From the NCBI GenBank assembly GCA_021464525.1, contig JADRCO010000496.1, positions 1-32,378 on the forward strand: DNA of 32,378 nucleotides, given 5' to 3'. Below, in pieces: positions 29,560-32,378 of the stretch (position 1 is its first letter; every line of letters starts with the position of its first letter). The notes beneath the pieces were generated by a model that saw only the letters and a list, made by a program, of their open reading frames with translations, was not told where the DNA came from and made no database searches. Source of the DNA: Rhizophagus sp. LPA8_4_AMF. Taxonomy: Eukaryota; Glomeromycota; Glomeromycetes; Glomerales; Glomeraceae. The position numbers and the translations under genes were made by a program.

Positions 29560-29645
29560 GTGAAACACTATTGGTGGCGGTACAATCACATGGAATGACC
29601 TTCGGTGCTCCCGTGGTTTGTTATACAAATTTAGTTTTCATTCAG
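29560..29645 (+). promoter_or_regulatory. Family promoter module of paralogue 6 (variant)
   Basis: GTGAAACACTATT (29560-29572), then a GC-richer stretch with TTCGGTGCTCCCGTGG in place of GGCCGGAG, then TTATACAAATTTAGTTTTCA (from 29621) in the TATA position. The TTTAGTTTTCATTC tail matches paralogue 4. The ATG is ~65 bp downstream, closer than in the other copies. Confidence 0.6.
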
Positions 29646-29708
29646 CCAAATTTTTCTTCTAAAAATATTCAAACTTTATTAGATTGTTGAAAATTTTTCT
29701 CATTTATA

Positions 29709-31178
29709 ATGCCTGAATTCAATAAAGATATTCTTTTTTTGATTTTTGAAGAATTACAAGAAGATTCAGAATCTCTCTTTTCATGTTTAATGATTAATAG
29801 ACTTTGGTGCGAAACCGCTGTTCCAATTTTATGGAAGAATCCATGGCGCTATGATATTAATTATTATAATAAAAGTTCTTTATATTCGGTTATTACTTCT
29901 TATTTTTCCAATGATATTAAAGAATTCTTAACAACAAGAGAAGGTACCCAAATTTCAAACCAATCACTCACATTTGATTATTTGTCTTTCTGTAAAAGTA
30001 TAAATGTAATTATTATTAATAATATAATTTCTATCGGAACATCATCAACTTATAATCAGTTTCTTTTACAACAAGAATTTTATAATATTATGATTAGAAA
30101 ACGTTTAGAGTTGAAATATTTGAATATGATATCACTTAAACATCAAATATTTTATTTCCCGGAAGCTAAAGCTCATCTCGAATCACTTTATGAATTAAAA
30201 TGTGACACATCTATTGAATCTTCATACTTTTATGGGTTGGCATTTATTTGTCGAAATATTCAGAGGTTAACCATTATTAATAAAGTTGTAAAAGCTAATT
30301 ATGGAATTGCTAAATTAATTGAAGTTCAAAGAAATTTAGAATATTTTGAATGGGAAGATGATTTTGACGAAGAACATTTTACAGAAGAAGATCCATATGA
30401 AAAAGTTCTTCTTGCGTTAGAAAAAAATGCTGATATTCTCAAACATTTAAAGATTGTCCTTTCATACGTTGAGGATTTTGAACACACATTACTACAGAAT
30501 TTAATCCCAAGATTCCATAAATTAAAAACGTTAATAATTGAAGATTTCAATTTTATTATTCAAGAACAACTTAAAATATCAGTATATCGTGATCTTGAGG
30601 TCCTTAAATTATTTTATATTTCATTAAACGCAGTTTCTATTATGATTGAAAATAGTGGAGGACATCTTAGGGAAATTTTATTAGAATATTATTATGATCA
30701 TTTATACGAGGAAGAAGAAGATAATTTTAATGAAGATTCTCTAAATTTAATACGTAAAATTTATGAACATTGTCCTTCAGTTGAACGATTATCACTTACG
30801 TTTTCACCTTTAGAGCAACATTTCACAGAATTTGAAAAATTATTAAAAGTTTGTCGAAAATTAAAATCTTTATTAATTATACCAAATCTTAAAGAATTAG
30901 AAAAAAATTATGTTTATGGAGAAGAATTATTGAAGATAATAATTAGATCATCAACAACTAATTTAAGAGAAATTAGATTTTTTGATCAATTTAAACTAAC
31001 TTTGAAAAATTTGGAGGAATTCTTTGAAAATTGGAGAGGTCGACCTGCAATTACCATACTTACATCTGATCTTATTTATGAAGGAGAAGATTACGTAAAA
31101 CTAATTAATAAATATAAAAATGATGGTGTAATTAAAGATTTTCAATGTAAATTATTTAGACAATTTGTTTATTTTTAG
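29709..31178 (+). CDS. F-box/leucine-rich protein, paralogue 6
   Basis: Intact single-exon gene of 489 aa starting MPEFNKDILFLIFEEL. The F-box-like segment is at residues 4-49 (SLFSCLMINRLWCE, VPILWKNPWRYD). The body has HQIFYFPEAKAHLESLYELK, CDTSIESSYFYGLAFIC, ENSGGHLREI and WRGRPAITI. It reads IRKRLELKYLN where others have IRKCPELKYLN, so the otherwise conserved Cys-Pro is lost. The variable loop after NSGGH is tyrosine-rich and then strongly acidic (EYYYDHLYEEEEDNFNED, about residues 325-342), and another acidic patch (DDFDEEHFTEEDPYEK) precedes the middle block. The tail RQFVYF extends past the usual GVIKDF end. It probably acts as an SCF receptor; the target is unknown. Confidence 0.9.
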   Translation: MPEFNKDILFLIFEELQEDSESLFSCLMINRLWCETAVPILWKNPWRYDINYYNKSSLYSVITSYFSNDIKEFLTTREGTQISNQSLTFDYLSFCKSINVIIINNIISIGTSSTYNQFLLQQEFYNIMIRKRLELKYLNMISLKHQIFYFPEAKAHLESLYELKCDTSIESSYFYGLAFICRNIQRLTIINKVVKANYGIAKLIEVQRNLEYFEWEDDFDEEHFTEEDPYEKVLLALEKNADILKHLKIVLSYVEDFEHTLLQNLIPRFHKLKTLIIEDFNFIIQEQLKISVYRDLEVLKLFYISLNAVSIMIENSGGHLREILLEYYYDHLYEEEEDNFNEDSLNLIRKIYEHCPSVERLSLTFSPLEQHFTEFEKLLKVCRKLKSLLIIPNLKELEKNYVYGEELLKIIIRSSTTNLREIRFFDQFKLTLKNLEEFFENWRGRPAITILTSDLIYEGEDYVKLINKYKNDGVIKDFQCKLFRQFVYF

Positions 31179-31361
31179 ATAATAATAAATAATTTACGAA
31201 GAAAAATTTATTAATGATGTTAGTAGTAGTTTAAATTTATCCAATTAATTGTAGATACAGTAGATGAATATTTTTAAATAAATAGTGGATTAGATTTTAA
31301 ATTTCTTTTGAAAATTTAGAGGATTTCTTACGTGAAATTTCAAGTTTTTCATATTTGTTCT
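31179..31361 (+). other. 3' flank of paralogue 6 with a C-terminal F-box relic
   Basis: Near 31288-31330 the sequence TTTTAAATTTCTTTTGAAAA followed by TTTAGAGGATTTCTTA resembles the family block FKF.LKNLE.FL, in two frames. This suggests that the end of another decayed copy lies here, directly before the promoter of the broken copy. Confidence 0.35.
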
Positions 31362-31399
31362 GGCGAAACAGTTGCACATCGGAGTTATAATATATAATT
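31362..31399 (+). promoter_or_regulatory. Promoter remnant of the broken seventh copy
   Basis: GGCGAAACAGTTGCACATCG, then GGAGTTATAATATATAATT. This is the compressed box, GGAG and TATA arrangement seen before paralogue 2 (GGCGGAGTTTATATATT). The upstream word CATATTTGTTCTG is also shared with paralogue 2. Confidence 0.55.
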
Positions 31400-31466
31400 G
31401 AATTTTTTTTTTTTTTTTTGTTATTATTCAACGTTCTTTTTTTTAAAAAAAATAATAAAAGTAGAA

Positions 31467-31988
31467 ATGTCCAAACTTAATAAAGGTATCCTTTTCTTGC
31501 TATTTAAAGAATTAAGAGATAATTCAAAATTCATCTTTTCGTGCTTAATGGTCAATAGATTTTCAGTTGGTGAAACTGTTTATGGAAGGACTCTTGGCGC
31601 TATACTATTAATTATCATAAAAATTCTTATATTCCATTGTTAGTATATCTTATTTACCCGATGATATTAAAGGATTCTTAACAAGAAAAAGTTTTCAAAT
31701 TTCTAACCACTTGCATTTGACTATTTGTCTTTCTGTAGAAGTATTTTATAGGCGATATAATTTCTATTGTATCATCATCAGAATATAATCGAATTCTTTT
31801 GCAAGAAGAAATTTATCGATCTATTGATGAGAAAATGTCCAGATTGGATATACGTGGCAGTCGTGGCACCCAACAAATATTTTACCTTCCAGAAGCAAAG
31901 TCTCGCCTTGAATCATTTGTGAATTAATGTGCAACAATATCTATTGATCCTAATTGCTTTTATAGATTAGCACGTATATGTCAACATA
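31467..31988 (+). pseudogene. Broken F-box/LRR copy, truncated by a transposon
   Basis: It starts MSKLNKGILFLLFKEL and LIFSCLMVNR-type sequence at the family ATG. The codons for the IPIL region are deleted after GETV, so the frame shifts; W-K-D-S-W-R-Y is then legible in another frame. Further shifts follow: QQIFYLPEAKSRLES is readable near 31878-31915, then a TAA near 31925, then LARICQH near 31970. These blocks match paralogue 2 best (YQIFYLPEAKSRLES, LARVCQN). Homology stops at a TA dinucleotide (31987-31988) where a Tc1/mariner-like end begins. Only the first ~40 percent of the gene is present in the window, and it cannot make the family protein. Confidence 0.8.
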
Positions 31989-32326
31989 CACTCCCGGCCA
32001 AAAAGTTTAGGACCACCCTTATTTTAGTAATATTAAATAAATTGTATTATTAATTAAATAAAATTTTTTTTAAAAAAAATGTTCTCTAGGTTGTAATCTC
32101 TAAAATTACTATGCTAGTATTTATAAATTACAAGATATAAGCTTTTTTTCTCATAATAAATTATTAACTTTTTAACCAGAGTAGTTACAATAAAATAAAT
32201 GCTAAATCTTGATAGTTTAACCAAAAAAGTGAATATAGTCCAAATTTCGCAAAGATTGGATCAGTAGTTATTGAGAAATTAGCCGTCAATTTATATATAA
32301 AATTAAATAAGTTAATGATCTACATA
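31989..32326 (+). mobile_element. Tc1/mariner-like element, left part
   Basis: Begins CACTCCCGGCCAAAAAGTTT and continues AGGACCACC directly after a TA, at the point where the F-box homology breaks off. A terminal sequence C(A)..CCAAAAGTTT.GGACC next to TA is typical of Tc1/mariner elements, which duplicate TA on insertion. The stretch GATTGGATCAGTAGTTATTG (about 32255) resembles the subterminal non-coding region common in these elements. No transposase frame is reached before the next element starts at 32327. Confidence 0.65.
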
Positions 32327-32378
32327 CAGTCAGACCTCCATAAGTGCACCCTCTATAAATGCACACCCTCCACAAATG
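32327..32378 (+). mobile_element. pogo/Tigger-like terminal repeat, cut by window end
   Basis: After another TA, CAGTCAGACCTCCATAAGTG opens a series of internal near-repeats (CATAAGTGCACCCTC, TATAAATGCACACCCTC, CACAAATG). Ends starting CAGT..(G)ACCTC with such short internal repeats are characteristic of pogo/Tigger-type members of the Tc1/mariner superfamily. The element continues beyond the window and appears inserted in the Tc1-like element before it. Confidence 0.55.

Noticed and set aside
1-32378. CRISPR array, bacterial operons, tRNA or rRNA genes
   Set aside because: No regularly spaced repeats with unique spacers, no bacterial gene arrangement, and no cloverleaf with B-box consensus was found by eye. 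Composition and gene structure are eukaryotic.

Overview
The window is strongly AT-rich eukaryotic DNA. I read it as nuclear DNA of an arbuscular mycorrhizal fungus, Rhizophagus-like (Glomeromycotina). The grounds are an array of intronless genes for ~480-490 aa F-box/leucine-rich proteins whose N-terminus has the form LNKDILFLIFEELQ..SLFSCLMVNRLWCE..IPILWKNPWRY, a kind of protein expanded into large families in these fungi; very low GC outside genes; and a dense litter of MITEs, Tc1/mariner-like fragments and decayed genes. The taxon is an inference from family resemblance and composition. No database search was run.

Layout. 1-5.4 kb: a ~127-bp direct repeat, decayed coding stretches, a broken membrane-protein gene (3613-4694) whose 3' part is tandemly duplicated (4762-5134), and a Ty3/gypsy RNase H remnant (5312-5432). 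5.4-14 kb: two minus-strand F-box/LRR genes (7559-9034 and 11906-13375), a MITE of family A, a MITE with a perfect 24-bp inverted repeat, a foldback element built of short GCCGAA-type repeats, and a decayed F-box copy. 14-20 kb: no intact gene; a GC-richer block, fragments of membrane or secreted protein genes and a broken Tc1-type transposase. 20-31.2 kb: four plus-strand F-box/LRR genes (20085-21545, 23495-24946, 27360-28781, 29709-31178) with MITEs between them. 31.3-32.4 kb: a seventh copy, internally damaged and cut off by a Tc1/mariner-like end, which is itself followed by a pogo/Tigger-like end running off the window.

The six intact paralogues probably encode substrate-receptor subunits of SCF ubiquitin ligases: an N-terminal F-box for Skp1 and a ~440-residue irregular leucine-rich body for targets. 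The most informative observation is outside the coding regions. All seven promoters, including that of the broken copy, share a box with core GAAACA (often GTGAAACATT) about 105-215 bp before the ATG. Most also have a C/GGGAG word and a TATA-like element, so the family seems to have been copied with its promoter. In the gene at 23495 this promoter is split by a 168-bp insertion flanked by an 11-bp direct repeat (TCAGCGTTTAG). Removing the insertion restores alignment with the neighbouring paralogue's promoter.

Several apparent starts of these genes lie upstream at TTG codons. I used the first ATG that aligns across the family.
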